The translations under genes and the position numbers were made by a program. From positions 1,560,001 to 1,624,000 of the forward strand of contig NZ_AP023086.1 in assembly GCF_021655555.1 (NCBI RefSeq): a stretch of DNA of 64,000 nucleotides, in the 5' to 3' direction. Positions 45,221-55,405 of the stretch are shown here, in pieces. This stretch comes from Marinagarivorans cellulosilyticus (GTDB lineage: Bacteria > Pseudomonadota > Gammaproteobacteria > Pseudomonadales > Cellvibrionaceae). The notes beneath the pieces were generated by a model. It was not told the origin of the DNA. It made no database searches and saw nothing but the letters and a program-made list of their open reading frames with translations. The stretch's first letter is position 1; every line of letters starts with the position of its first letter.

Positions 45221-48200
45221 ATGGAGAGGATGATAGAGTCTAGAAAAATGGCTGGTAAAAATACGAGCCAATCAATGGTTGATTATCTGATTAGGCGGAT
45301 TGAAGTGATTACGAAATCGTCTATCACTAAATCTGATTTAAAAAAGAACATAATGGATTTAGGTGTTGACTCTATTGGCCTAGTGAATATTGTGGATGAT
45401 ATTAAAAAGGAATTCGATATTGACCTGCAACCCACAATATTCTTCGAGTATCAGAGTATTTCTGAATTATCAACATACTTGATAGACGAAGTTGGAAGTG
45501 CTGATGCACCGGCAGCCGCTGCCAACGTTAAAGAGACATATTCGTATATCGAACAACCCGATAAAAAATTTGAATCTCAAGAATTGCAGAGTAGGAGAGG
45601 TCACGCTGCGTCGTTTGTTCGGGATGCCAGCGAAGGTGATTTGGAGGATCTGTTCAATGCTTTTCAGGGTGCTGAGGGCGGTTCTAATTACCAGGATGCG
45701 AGCAAAAGCTACGCAAAACCTAAAGTAAAAGCCGAATTGGAAGATATCGCGGTTATCGGAATGGCTGGTAAGTTTTCCGGCTCAGATAATGTGAATGAGT
45801 TCTGGGAAAATATATCTAGCCAGAAAGACTTATTTAGTAAGGTTCCTAGCGACAGATTTGATTACGCGCAGTGGGCATCAGAGAATTATGATCTGGCAGA
45901 TAAAATATACTGCGATCGCGGGAGCTTCATTTCTGATGTAGATAAGTTTGACGCTTCTTTTTTTAATATTCCCCCAAAAGAAGCCGCGATCTTAGATCCT
46001 CAGCTCAGACTATTACTGCAAGTTATTTATGAATCGATAGAAGATGCTGGCTATGCAAATAAGATAAGGGGAACAAACACCGGTATGTATGTTGGTGCTT
46101 GTTTTCACGATTACGAACTAGAACTGGTAAGGAACATGGGCGAGATGAGCCCCTATTTTGGGACTGGTAATGCCCTCACAATGTTGGCGAATCGACCATC
46201 CTTTTATTTGGATTTAAAAGGGCCGAGTTTACCTTTGGACACTGCTTGCTCAGCCTCGTTAGTTGCCGTTAACGCAGCGCTGCAAGCTTTAAGAAATGAC
46301 GAATGTGAAATGGCTTTTGTTGCCGGTACTAATTTACTTCTGAGTCCGCTTCATTATCGATACTTTTGTGCCATTGGCGCACTATCTAAATCTGGAAATA
46401 GCTTCCCTTTTGACTCTCGAGCCGACGGTTATTTGCCTGGGGAGGCCGTGGGGGCTGTTTTACTCAAGCCACTTGAAAAGGCAAAGCGTGATGGGGATGA
46501 GATCCACGCAGTCATTAAGAGCGCCGCTGTAAATCACGGTGGTTATAGTGCTTCGTTCACTGCGCCCAATGTTTCGCAAGAAGCCGCAGTGATTAAAAAA
46601 GCGCTGTACGCTGGTGGTATCCCCGCAGAAAGTATTTCCTATATTGAAGCGCATGGAACGGGCACCTCGCTCGGCGATCCAATAGAAGTTCAGGGTTTAA
46701 AGCAAGCTTTTAAAGGCGTAAATACTGATATTGCGCAATGTGCCCTCGGGACCACCAAGGCTCATATTGGGCACGCTGAAGGTGCTGCAGGTATAGCTGG
46801 GCTAATTAAAGTGATATTAGCCATGAAAAATAAAACAATCCCTGCAATGCCTCACCTCGAAGAGATTAACCCCTATATCAATATGGAAGGGTCCCCTCTG
46901 TACATCAATAGACAAAATAAAAAATGGGAAGCCAATAGCGGATTTCCTAGAAGAGCAGGAATTAGCTCCTTCGGTATCGGTGGTGCCTATGCGCATATTG
47001 TTGTAGAAGAGTACGAGCAAGAGGAAATTGCAAACACTGCGCCTGACGAAAAGGATTCGGTGTTTGTGCTTTCAGCACGAAGTGAAGAGGTTTTACGCTC
47101 CTATTCAAATAATATTGCTGACTATGTTGAGGAGCAGTATTTAGGGGGGGGCATTAGTGGCTTGTACTCACCGAGTAAACTTTCCGAGTTTATTTTATCT
47201 GAAACTGGCAAAGATATCCCGGAAACCAGCTACGACGAGCACCTATTGGATCTGGGCTTTGATATATATGATTATGTAAAAATCGCCGATCGCCTTTCTC
47301 GTGAGATGAACTCCAATGTGAGCGCTCGAATTATTTCACTACACCCAACGCTCTTCAAATTGGCTAACTTTCTTTCTGGTTCAGAAAATGTTGAAACGCC
47401 AAGGGTACGAGTGAGTGATCTTGCTTACACCATGCAGGTGGGCAGAGAGGCTATGCCATATCGTTTGGCTATTGTTACACGCGACCACGAAACACTCATC
47501 GAAGAATTAAGAAGTTTCTCCAAAAATACTCAAAGTGGACAAGCCTGTTTTTATAATTTGGGCCAGAAATCCGATCAATGGAGTGAGCTACTAGAGACCC
47601 AAGAGGGTGAAGGGTTTCTAAAAACGCTACTGGAATCTGGTAATCAAACGCATCTAGCAAAGCTTTGGGTTAATGGCGTTGACGTACCCTGGGGAAGCAC
47701 CACTGCTGAAAAAAGACGACTGGTAAAGCTACCCTCTTACCCTTTCCAAAAAGTTCGCTTTTGGTATTCCGAAGAAGTAGCGGTACAGCCCAAAAATAAA
47801 GAAAAAATCATAAATATTGTTGATCAGGTACGCAAGAAAGAAACGACAGCGGATATCCTTAAAGATATATGGATGACGTACTTGTCTGTGGAATCGATTA
47901 ATGAGAATGATAATTTCATGGCGTTGGGTGGGACTTCAATTAATTCGACCCAAGTTGTGGTAGAAATCAACAGACGCTTCGATACAAATATCACTGTCGG
48001 TGAATTTGGCCAATGCAAGGATTTGGGCGAGTTATCATCCATTGTTGAATCGCGCAAAAAGCCTGAGCGTGCTGATAGCTCTAGCGTCAGTACCCTAGTT
48101 CGGAGTATTACTTCCTCTAATAAAAAGCAAGGTAAGCTGAGTTCCGATCAGATGAGGCTTTGGGTTTTGTCCCAAATGTATCCAAATAACCACCGTCATA

Positions 48201-51200
48201 ATATTTCATCGGCGTATGAAATAACCGCCGCACTCAATCCGTCAATTCTTCAAGAATCAATGGATATTGTAGTAGCTACCCACGGTTCAATAAGAACTCG
48301 TTTTGGCACCAAAGACGGTGTTCCTTATCAGGATATCGTCGATACATCCAAAATCAAAATTACATTCCACGACAATGTCCAGTCGAGAGCACAAGCCTTA
48401 GACATCATCAACGAAGCAGCAAAAAGACCTTTTGAACTCGACAAGGCAGAACTTGTTCGTGTGACGGTAATTAATGAAGGTGGCGTAGTAATTCTTTCAA
48501 TCATTGCTCATCACATTATTGCAGATATTACGTCTGTCGATGTTATTGCGAAAGATCTAATTACTACCTACAGCGCGTTAACAAACGGTAGCAAAGGTGA
48601 AAGTATTGACTTAGGCCGTGCACAATTTCTAGACTATATTTCCTTGTCTGCGGATTCCAAAATAAAGACGAAGTCTCAGGACATTAGTTTTTGGAGGGAG
48701 TATCTAAAAGATGCACCTAACGAGATTACCTTGCCTTTCGACAGCCCGCGCGGTGAAAGTCACTCTCATAATTCCAAGCAGCTTCACTTTGAACTGGGTA
48801 AGGAGCACGTTAACTTGGTGCGCAATACCGCCAAGTCACTATCAATTACTCCTTTTATATTAACCTATTCGGTTTTTAACGTCGTATTTTCGGAATTGTG
48901 CCAACAGCACGACTTCCTTATCGGGGTGCCAAACGCGAATAGGCATTTACCCGATAGCCAAGATATGGTTGGTTTTTTGGCGAATACTTTGGTCTTAAGG
49001 TCTAAGGTTACTCAAGAACAAGACTTCGAGTCTTATACCAAGGATGTTAAAAATGATCTTTATAATGTCTTTGACCATCAAAATATGGGGTTTGGTGATA
49101 TTGCCGCGGAACTGAAAGTCCCATCACCTAAAAACCATAATCCAATGTTTCAAATACTCTTCAATATGATTAATCGCGATGAGTATTTACTGCAAGAAAA
49201 TGGAATTAGCCTAAAAACCCTCCCGATTCCATTGGTCACCCTAGATTTTGATATTCTATTTTCGGTGGATATCATGGGGGAGCGTTTGCGTGTCTCCATG
49301 GATTTCGATTCGGATCTATTTGAGACAAAAACTGTAGAATCGATTTTAAACGCTTTTGAGCTTGCGCTTGGATACACCCTTGATATCTTAAGCCGAGGCG
49401 AAAGCCTGGTTTGTTCTTCGATTGGCGCACTGTGCAAACTGTGTGACACGAAGGAAAATGAGCGAAATGAGGAAGGAAAATTACTCATTTCATCTACCTT
49501 TACGGCTGAGCCGCTGTCCGAAACGCTTAATTTTTGGCTGGATAAAGTCGGCTTAAACCTAGGCCTCGACTATGCGCCTTACAACCAGGTGTTTCAGCAA
49601 CTACTTGATCCTTCGCAAGGCTTATACAGTAACCCGAAGGGCGTGAATACTGTTCTGGTCCGTTTAGATGATTGGCTGCGCTTCAATCGACAGAATAGTT
49701 CCGTCGGCTCCGTTGATGAAGAGTTAAATCGAATTCTTGATGATTTCGAAAAAGCGCTGATTCAATATGGAAGTTCAGTTTCCACTGCGCTCGTGGTAGT
49801 GCTGCTGCCCACGAATCAGGAAAATTCTAAAGAGCATTTGCTTCGTGAAAGGGTGGAAAAAGTCGCCAGCGGTTTTAGCAATATCAATGTCCTAGGGAGC
49901 GACGAGATAGACGCCTATTACTCTGTCGACGAAAAGTTTGACTCAGTTGCAGACAGCGTTGGTCACGTGCCCTTTACATCTAGCTATTTTTCGGCGATTG
50001 GTACCGCACTTGTACGCAGCGTTAGGTCGCACTTTCTCAGTCCGTATAAAGTGATTGTAGTCGATTGTGATAACACGCTATGGAAGGGGGTCGTTGGTGA
50101 ACTCGGCTGTGAGGGAATCCAAATTGACCCCGCACGCCAAAAATTACAAGAGTTTCTAGTCGAGCAGAAAAATGCGGGTGTTTTATTGTGTGTTGCCAGT
50201 AAAAATGTCGAGGAGGATGTTGCTTCCGTATTTGGTCAGCGAACAGATATGCCACTTAAGTCAGACGACGTTGTTCTTTGGAAGGTTAATTGGGACGCGA
50301 AATCAAAGAATATCATTGAGATGTCTAACGAGCTTAATTTGGGTTTGGATAGCTTCGTCTTTATTGATGACAACCCAATTGAGTGTGCGGAAGTATCTGC
50401 CGCTTTACCCCAAGTATTAACCATTCAATTCCCTCAAGAATCGAAAGAGATTGAGTCCATGTTGAATTCGCTTTGGGACCTAGACCGTAAAGGGGTCTCA
50501 GGGGAAGACTCGAAGCGTACTGACCTTTATCAGCAGAATATTAAACGCGATAAAGCCTTAAAGAATTCTAGCTCTTTTCAGGATTTCATCGATAGCTTGG
50601 AGCTTCAAATTGATTTTCAGCCGGTCGATGACAGCACTATAGGGCGCGTAAGCCAGCTGTTTTTGCGTACCAACCAATTTAATGCGACAACCCGGCGGCA
50701 CAGTCAATCGCAGTTGGAACAGATGATTCGAGATCGCGGTTACGAATGCACGACGGTCTCGGTAAAGGATCGGTTTGGAGAATACGGTTTAGTTGGCGTT
50801 TTGCTGTATAGCTTTAATAAAGATTGTGTTGTTCTCGATAGTTTTTTGCTGAGCTGTCGTGTGCTAGGTAAGGGCGTTGAGCACCGAATGATCAATGAGG
50901 TGGCAAAGAAGGCATCTCAAAGAAGCGTGGCAAGTGTGCAACTGGACTTTGTTGAAACCGAAAAAAATATTCCAATTAAGAAGTTTTACGATTCAATAAA
51001 GCCTTCTAGCTGGGATCCCCAGGAGCACAAGTACCTCATTAAGGTTGAAGATGCGTTGCGCTTTAAGTTTAATCCAGAGTTTAAATCGCAGGATGTTAAC
51101 GAACAACCTAAGGTAATTGAAACTTTCAATAATAAATCACCCGTCGAAATGGCTGAGGTGGCCTTAAATCTCAATTCTATCGACAAAATACAAGCTGCTA

Positions 51201-51613
51201 TTAACAAAGCTAATGCCAGTGCAACTAAACCCGCTGAAGCTAAGTCTGCTGAACTTAAGCCCGCTGAAGCTAAGAGCGTAGCTAGCCGCAATGTAAGCGC
51301 TACTTCGGACAGTGACATAGAAGAGGCCCTAAGCAATATTTACAAAAGTATTTTGCGCAAAGACGTGCTTGACAAAAACGCGTCATTTTTTGACCTTGGG
51401 GGCACTTCATTACAGTTGGTGGATTTGGCGAGCAAGATAAGCAAAGAGATGAAAAAGGAAATTCCGGTGACGGTCTTGTTTCAGTTTCCTTCAATTTCTT
51501 CGTTATCTAAACATTTGTCACACGAAGAGCCAAAGGCCAATAGAAAAATGAGCAAGAGCCGAGTTAGGGCTCTAAAGCAACGCAGCATACTTAAAAATCT
51601 TAAAACGGGTTAG
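45221..51613 (+). CDS. PKS2: trans-AT hybrid, ACP-KS-(ACP-like insert)-carrier-C-FkbH-carrier
   Basis: About 2130 residues from ATG 45221 (AGGA 7 bases upstream; ATG 45206 has none). Domains: ACP (Ser51), completing the module begun by KS2-DH2 of PKS1; KS3 (173-590, Cys343, EAHGTGT and HIGHAEG histidines). The post-KS linker is interrupted at about 644-723 by an ACP-like fold with Ile682 where the pantetheine Ser should be. The linker resumes and ends LPSYPF near 837. Then come a carrier (Ser906), a condensation domain (970-1340, HHIIAD at 1097) and an FkbH domain (1420-1930, DCDNT at 1615). A Lys/Pro/Ala/Glu repeat linker (about 1998-2030) leads to a final carrier (Ser2063). FkbH enzymes load a glycerate unit from 1,3-bisphosphoglycerate. 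No AT, KR or TE domain is present. Confidence 0.9.
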   Translation: MERMIESRKMAGKNTSQSMVDYLIRRIEVITKSSITKSDLKKNIMDLGVDSIGLVNIVDDIKKEFDIDLQPTIFFEYQSISELSTYLIDEVGSADAPAAAANVKETYSYIEQPDKKFESQELQSRRGHAASFVRDASEGDLEDLFNAFQGAEGGSNYQDASKSYAKPKVKAELEDIAVIGMAGKFSGSDNVNEFWENISSQKDLFSKVPSDRFDYAQWASENYDLADKIYCDRGSFISDVDKFDASFFNIPPKEAAILDPQLRLLLQVIYESIEDAGYANKIRGTNTGMYVGACFHDYELELVRNMGEMSPYFGTGNALTMLANRPSFYLDLKGPSLPLDTACSASLVAVNAALQALRNDECEMAFVAGTNLLLSPLHYRYFCAIGALSKSGNSFPFDSRADGYLPGEAVGAVLLKPLEKAKRDGDEIHAVIKSAAVNHGGYSASFTAPNVSQEAAVIKKALYAGGIPAESISYIEAHGTGTSLGDPIEVQGLKQAFKGVNTDIAQCALGTTKAHIGHAEGAAGIAGLIKVILAMKNKTIPAMPHLEEINPYINMEGSPLYINRQNKKWEANSGFPRRAGISSFGIGGAYAHIVVEEYEQEEIANTAPDEKDSVFVLSARSEEVLRSYSNNIADYVEEQYLGGGISGLYSPSKLSEFILSETGKDIPETSYDEHLLDLGFDIYDYVKIADRLSREMNSNVSARIISLHPTLFKLANFLSGSENVETPRVRVSDLAYTMQVGREAMPYRLAIVTRDHETLIEELRSFSKNTQSGQACFYNLGQKSDQWSELLETQEGEGFLKTLLESGNQTHLAKLWVNGVDVPWGSTTAEKRRLVKLPSYPFQKVRFWYSEEVAVQPKNKEKIINIVDQVRKKETTADILKDIWMTYLSVESINENDNFMALGGTSINSTQVVVEINRRFDTNITVGEFGQCKDLGELSSIVESRKKPERADSSSVSTLVRSITSSNKKQGKLSSDQMRLWVLSQMYPNNHRHNISSAYEITAALNPSILQESMDIVVATHGSIRTRFGTKDGVPYQDIVDTSKIKITFHDNVQSRAQALDIINEAAKRPFELDKAELVRVTVINEGGVVILSIIAHHIIADITSVDVIAKDLITTYSALTNGSKGESIDLGRAQFLDYISLSADSKIKTKSQDISFWREYLKDAPNEITLPFDSPRGESHSHNSKQLHFELGKEHVNLVRNTAKSLSITPFILTYSVFNVVFSELCQQHDFLIGVPNANRHLPDSQDMVGFLANTLVLRSKVTQEQDFESYTKDVKNDLYNVFDHQNMGFGDIAAELKVPSPKNHNPMFQILFNMINRDEYLLQENGISLKTLPIPLVTLDFDILFSVDIMGERLRVSMDFDSDLFETKTVESILNAFELALGYTLDILSRGESLVCSSIGALCKLCDTKENERNEEGKLLISSTFTAEPLSETLNFWLDKVGLNLGLDYAPYNQVFQQLLDPSQGLYSNPKGVNTVLVRLDDWLRFNRQNSSVGSVDEELNRILDDFEKALIQYGSSVSTALVVVLLPTNQENSKEHLLRERVEKVASGFSNINVLGSDEIDAYYSVDEKFDSVADSVGHVPFTSSYFSAIGTALVRSVRSHFLSPYKVIVVDCDNTLWKGVVGELGCEGIQIDPARQKLQEFLVEQKNAGVLLCVASKNVEEDVASVFGQRTDMPLKSDDVVLWKVNWDAKSKNIIEMSNELNLGLDSFVFIDDNPIECAEVSAALPQVLTIQFPQESKEIESMLNSLWDLDRKGVSGEDSKRTDLYQQNIKRDKALKNSSSFQDFIDSLELQIDFQPVDDSTIGRVSQLFLRTNQFNATTRRHSQSQLEQMIRDRGYECTTVSVKDRFGEYGLVGVLLYSFNKDCVVLDSFLLSCRVLGKGVEHRMINEVAKKASQRSVASVQLDFVETEKNIPIKKFYDSIKPSSWDPQEHKYLIKVEDALRFKFNPEFKSQDVNEQPKVIETFNNKSPVEMAEVALNLNSIDKIQAAINKANASATKPAEAKSAELKPAEAKSVASRNVSATSDSDIEEALSNIYKSILRKDVLDKNASFFDLGGTSLQLVDLASKISKEMKKEIPVTVLFQFPSISSLSKHLSHEEPKANRKMSKSRVRALKQRSILKNLKTG

Positions 51614-51668
51614 CACATAAGCCAACCCACATTAATTGAAAATATATAAGGAAAATGGGGATCTAAAA

Positions 51669-54600
51669 ATGTCAAATACAGAAGATGATATGGCCATTGC
51701 AGTAATCGGAATGTCTTGCCGGTTTCCAGGCGCTAAAAATATTGATGCTTTTTGGGATAATCTTAGAAACGGAGTTGAAAGCGTTGAGGTATTAAGCGAC
51801 GAAGACCTTATTGCGAATGGTATAAAGCCAGAACAATTCAATGCAGAGAATTACGTGCGCAATGCGCCGACTTTAGAAGATATCGAAAAATTTGATGCGG
51901 GATTTTTTGGTTTTAGTCCAGGGGAGGCAAAAATACTCGACCCGCAAAGAAGACTGTTCTTAATGTGTGGTTGGGAAGTGTTTGAGGATGCCGGCTATAA
52001 CCCATATTCAATCGAAGATCCAGTTGCAGTCTATGGCTCCGCCGGTGTGACGCAATATTATAATAATCAGCTTTGTGGTAACGAGGAAATTTATAAGGTT
52101 GCGGGCGAGCAACAAATATTAATTAGCAATGATAAAGACCACTTGCCCACGCATTTGTCATACAAATTAAATTTAAAAGGGCCAAGTGTAAATGTTAATA
52201 CGGCTTGTTCTTCTTCGCTGGTTGCCGTCCATTTGGCGAGAATGAGTTTGCTTCTGGGTGAGTGCGATATGGCCGTCGCTGGCGGTGCTTCTGTAATGGT
52301 TCCAAATAAAGCGGGATACATGTACGTTGACGATAGCATTTTGGCAAAGGATGGCCATTGTCGAGCATTTGATGAAAATGCTACGGGTACGCTTTGGGGC
52401 AGTGGTTGCGGCGTTGTTCTATTGAAACGCCTAAGTGATGCGATCAGAGATAACGACAACATTCGAGCCATCATAAGAGGTTCTGCCATTAATAATGATG
52501 GCAATGATAAAGTGGGTTATACCGCGCCCAGTGTAAAAGGGCAGTCAGAGGTGGTTATCCAGGCGCTAGCTTCTGCCGATCTGGAACCAAAAGATATTTC
52601 ATATATTGAGGCCCACGGTACAGGCACTAAATTGGGCGACCCGATTGAGATTGCAGCCTTGGTGAATGTTTTCGATGAATTCGATCAAGTTGATAGCCAG
52701 TGTAAAATAGGTTCTGTAAAGCCCAATATCGGGCACCTAGGAGCCGCTGCTGGGATCGCTTCATTTATTAAGAGTGTTCTGGCTCTAGAGCACAGTCAAA
52801 TTCCGCCTAGCATCAATTTCGATACCCCGAATTCCAAAATCAAATTTGAAGAAACACCGTTTGAGGTGAACAGTAAGCTGTCCGATTGGAGCAACCCCGT
52901 TCGCCGGCTCGGTATAAGTTCCCTAGCTGTTGGCGGAACCAATTGCCATATCGTAATGGAGCAGGCTGCAGCGCGAGAGATTCAATCGCATAACAGCGGC
53001 ACCGAGGGTTCAATGGCGCTGTATCTTTCAGCGAGAACAAAGTCGGTGCTGGCAGAAATGGCGTCGAATTTGGCGAATTATTGTTTAAAAACCGAAGATG
53101 TCAGAATCGAAAATATCGCCTATACCCTTCAAACAGGCAGAAACACCTTTCAACAAAAGGCTGTGATCTTTGTTAAAGACATTGGTGATGCTATTGTAAA
53201 GCTAGACGCAATTGCGGCAGGTGAAACCGAGCAATATTGCAATGCAGAAACGATTGATAATTATGAATTTCCAACCGATATCGTTAACGCTTCCATTGAG
53301 AGCGTGCGATCGTGGATAAACGGAGATATTGACAAAATTGAAAGCCCTGCTTTTGTTTTTGGTAACAAAATTTCGCTACCCACGTATCCGTTTGATCTTC
53401 AAAGCTATTGGGTGGAGTTTGAGAGGTCCAACAATAGGGATTCAACTGACTATAAGCTCAACAATAAAACAGGCACGCCCAGTGAGTGGTTTTATGAGCA
53501 ATCATGGCAACGAAAAACTCTACGCCCGCTGAAAAATGAAGAGAAAGTAGAAAATGCCAAATGGCTCATTTTTGCTAATAGCACCAATTTTTCAAAGCAG
53601 CTTGTTCAGCAATTGCCGTCTACCCAAGATAATATCATCACGGTTTTTCAGGGTGACAAGTTTGAAAAAATATCGGACACGAAATATAAACTGAATCCAG
53701 ATGATTTTGATGATTATTCGAAATTAGTTACCTCCCTAAAAGACACCTTTGAGCTACCCAGTAGAGTAGTCCATCTTTGGGGCGCGGAAGCGAAAAGTCG
53801 TGAACCCTCTAAGGTGAACGTCGATGGATTTAGGGCTATTCAGAAAAAGTGTTACTACAGCGTACTCAACTTTGTACAAGCTTTAAATCACATAAAGTCT
53901 AATTCAGAGTTATCTATAAAAGTATTAACTACTGATATGCACGATGTCACCGGCCTAGAAAAGGTTCGCCCAGAAAAAGCGTCGATTATTGGCTTGCTGA
54001 AGGTCCTACAGCAAGAATTCCAGAATATTACTTGTCAGTCCTTAGATTTTAGCATTCCAATGAAGAGCTCTAAGGAAGAAGAGAACCTCCTCTCAAACGT
54101 TGTTGCCGAGATGTCGACAGATGATACTGATCTCATTGTGGCTTATCGCAATGATCGTCGCTGGGTTCAAAGTTATGAGCGCGTAATCATCAGCCCTGAA
54201 ATGAGCGCCGCGAACCCAATTAAAGAGGCTGGCACTTACCTTGTATATGATGGTTTGGTTGGAATTGGCCTTGAGGTTTCTAAGCACCTATTAACAGAAT
54301 ATAAAGCGCAAGTTTTGATTTTGGGTGATGTCTCTATGCCGGCAATGGAGCAGTGGGATACTTGGCTAGAAACGCACGATCCAAAAGAAGATGTTTCGGT
54401 GAAGATTGGTGGATGTAAAGAGTTGATTGAACTCGGAGGAGTTTTCGTTTCACCGATGCCTGAAGACAGCAATGTCGAGCAGCTAACTAAGATTGTTAAA
54501 GAAGCAGAAAGTGTTTACGGGTCAATAAATGGCGTTATTCATTGTTCGGGCGGCTCGGCGAACGGCCATGTTCGAGCGGTTAATAAAGCCAGCTTCGCGC

Positions 54601-55364
54601 TGACGGAAAGGGACTTTATTACGGTGCCTTACGCACTCATGGCGCTTGATGAAGTCTTTGAAAATCACGCATTGGATTTTCGACTTGTCATGAGTTCATT
54701 AGGGTCGATTCTTGGCGGAATATTATTTGTTTCTTACGGCTCATCGAATTGTCTAGCGGCTTCCTTTGCGGAATACAGTAACCGCAACAAAGATTATCAA
54801 TGGAATGTTCAGTGTTGGGATTCCTGGGATATCGAATGGAAAATCGTGGATTACAAAAACACAACGCTTCATGACAATATCACCGATAGGCTTAGAAACA
54901 TCGCGCTCACAGTGGATGAGGGGCTTGATTGCTTCCATCGAAGCCTGGCATATTCATCTAAAAATCATATCACTATTTCTTCCACCGACCTGCAGGCTCG
55001 TATCGATAAGTGGGTTAATAAACAAACAATGGAAGGTTTCAAAACGGATACGACTAAACCTAAGAAGCGCCATCCAAGACCTAATATTGACACCCATTTT
55101 TCAGCACCCAGAGAGGGCCTTGAGCAACAGCTTGCCAAATCGTTTGAAAATTTATTGGACATAGATGTAGTTGGGCGGAGCGACAACTTTTTTGAGCTGG
55201 GGGGGCACTCGCTGTTAGCGACACAGTTGATCACTGAGCTTAGGACTGTATTGAATACCGATATGGCGATTTCCGACATTTTAGAAAACCCGAGTGTGGA
55301 GCAATTGGCACGGGTCATCTCGGCATCGGAGTCTGTCGAAGAAGAGTTTGCCGAAGAAGCATAA
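51669..55364 (+). CDS. PKS3: KS - altered KR - carrier
   Basis: 1231 residues; ATG 51669 has GGGGA 7 bases upstream and is preferred to TTG 51636. KS4 (about 8-430) has Cys180 in NTACSSSL plus both histidines. It looks more like cis-AT/cyanobacterial-type KS domains (KVGYTAPSVKGQ, KPNIGHLGAAAGIA) than KS1-KS3, yet no AT domain follows. After the LPTYPF linker comes a KR-like region (about 600-1120). Its NADPH loop reads YDGLVGIG instead of TGGxGGIG, while Ser (MSSLGS) and Tyr1023 with Asn (YGSSN) remain. A PCP-like carrier ends the protein (GGHSLL, Ser1181). There is no thioesterase or reductive release domain. Confidence 0.85.
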   Translation: MSNTEDDMAIAVIGMSCRFPGAKNIDAFWDNLRNGVESVEVLSDEDLIANGIKPEQFNAENYVRNAPTLEDIEKFDAGFFGFSPGEAKILDPQRRLFLMCGWEVFEDAGYNPYSIEDPVAVYGSAGVTQYYNNQLCGNEEIYKVAGEQQILISNDKDHLPTHLSYKLNLKGPSVNVNTACSSSLVAVHLARMSLLLGECDMAVAGGASVMVPNKAGYMYVDDSILAKDGHCRAFDENATGTLWGSGCGVVLLKRLSDAIRDNDNIRAIIRGSAINNDGNDKVGYTAPSVKGQSEVVIQALASADLEPKDISYIEAHGTGTKLGDPIEIAALVNVFDEFDQVDSQCKIGSVKPNIGHLGAAAGIASFIKSVLALEHSQIPPSINFDTPNSKIKFEETPFEVNSKLSDWSNPVRRLGISSLAVGGTNCHIVMEQAAAREIQSHNSGTEGSMALYLSARTKSVLAEMASNLANYCLKTEDVRIENIAYTLQTGRNTFQQKAVIFVKDIGDAIVKLDAIAAGETEQYCNAETIDNYEFPTDIVNASIESVRSWINGDIDKIESPAFVFGNKISLPTYPFDLQSYWVEFERSNNRDSTDYKLNNKTGTPSEWFYEQSWQRKTLRPLKNEEKVENAKWLIFANSTNFSKQLVQQLPSTQDNIITVFQGDKFEKISDTKYKLNPDDFDDYSKLVTSLKDTFELPSRVVHLWGAEAKSREPSKVNVDGFRAIQKKCYYSVLNFVQALNHIKSNSELSIKVLTTDMHDVTGLEKVRPEKASIIGLLKVLQQEFQNITCQSLDFSIPMKSSKEEENLLSNVVAEMSTDDTDLIVAYRNDRRWVQSYERVIISPEMSAANPIKEAGTYLVYDGLVGIGLEVSKHLLTEYKAQVLILGDVSMPAMEQWDTWLETHDPKEDVSVKIGGCKELIELGGVFVSPMPEDSNVEQLTKIVKEAESVYGSINGVIHCSGGSANGHVRAVNKASFALTERDFITVPYALMALDEVFENHALDFRLVMSSLGSILGGILFVSYGSSNCLAASFAEYSNRNKDYQWNVQCWDSWDIEWKIVDYKNTTLHDNITDRLRNIALTVDEGLDCFHRSLAYSSKNHITISSTDLQARIDKWVNKQTMEGFKTDTTKPKKRHPRPNIDTHFSAPREGLEQQLAKSFENLLDIDVVGRSDNFFELGGHSLLATQLITELRTVLNTDMAISDILENPSVEQLARVISASESVEEEFAEEA

Positions 55365-55405
55365 GGCGAAGTATCAGTAGAACGAGGCACTATCGAGGAC
55401 GGGGC

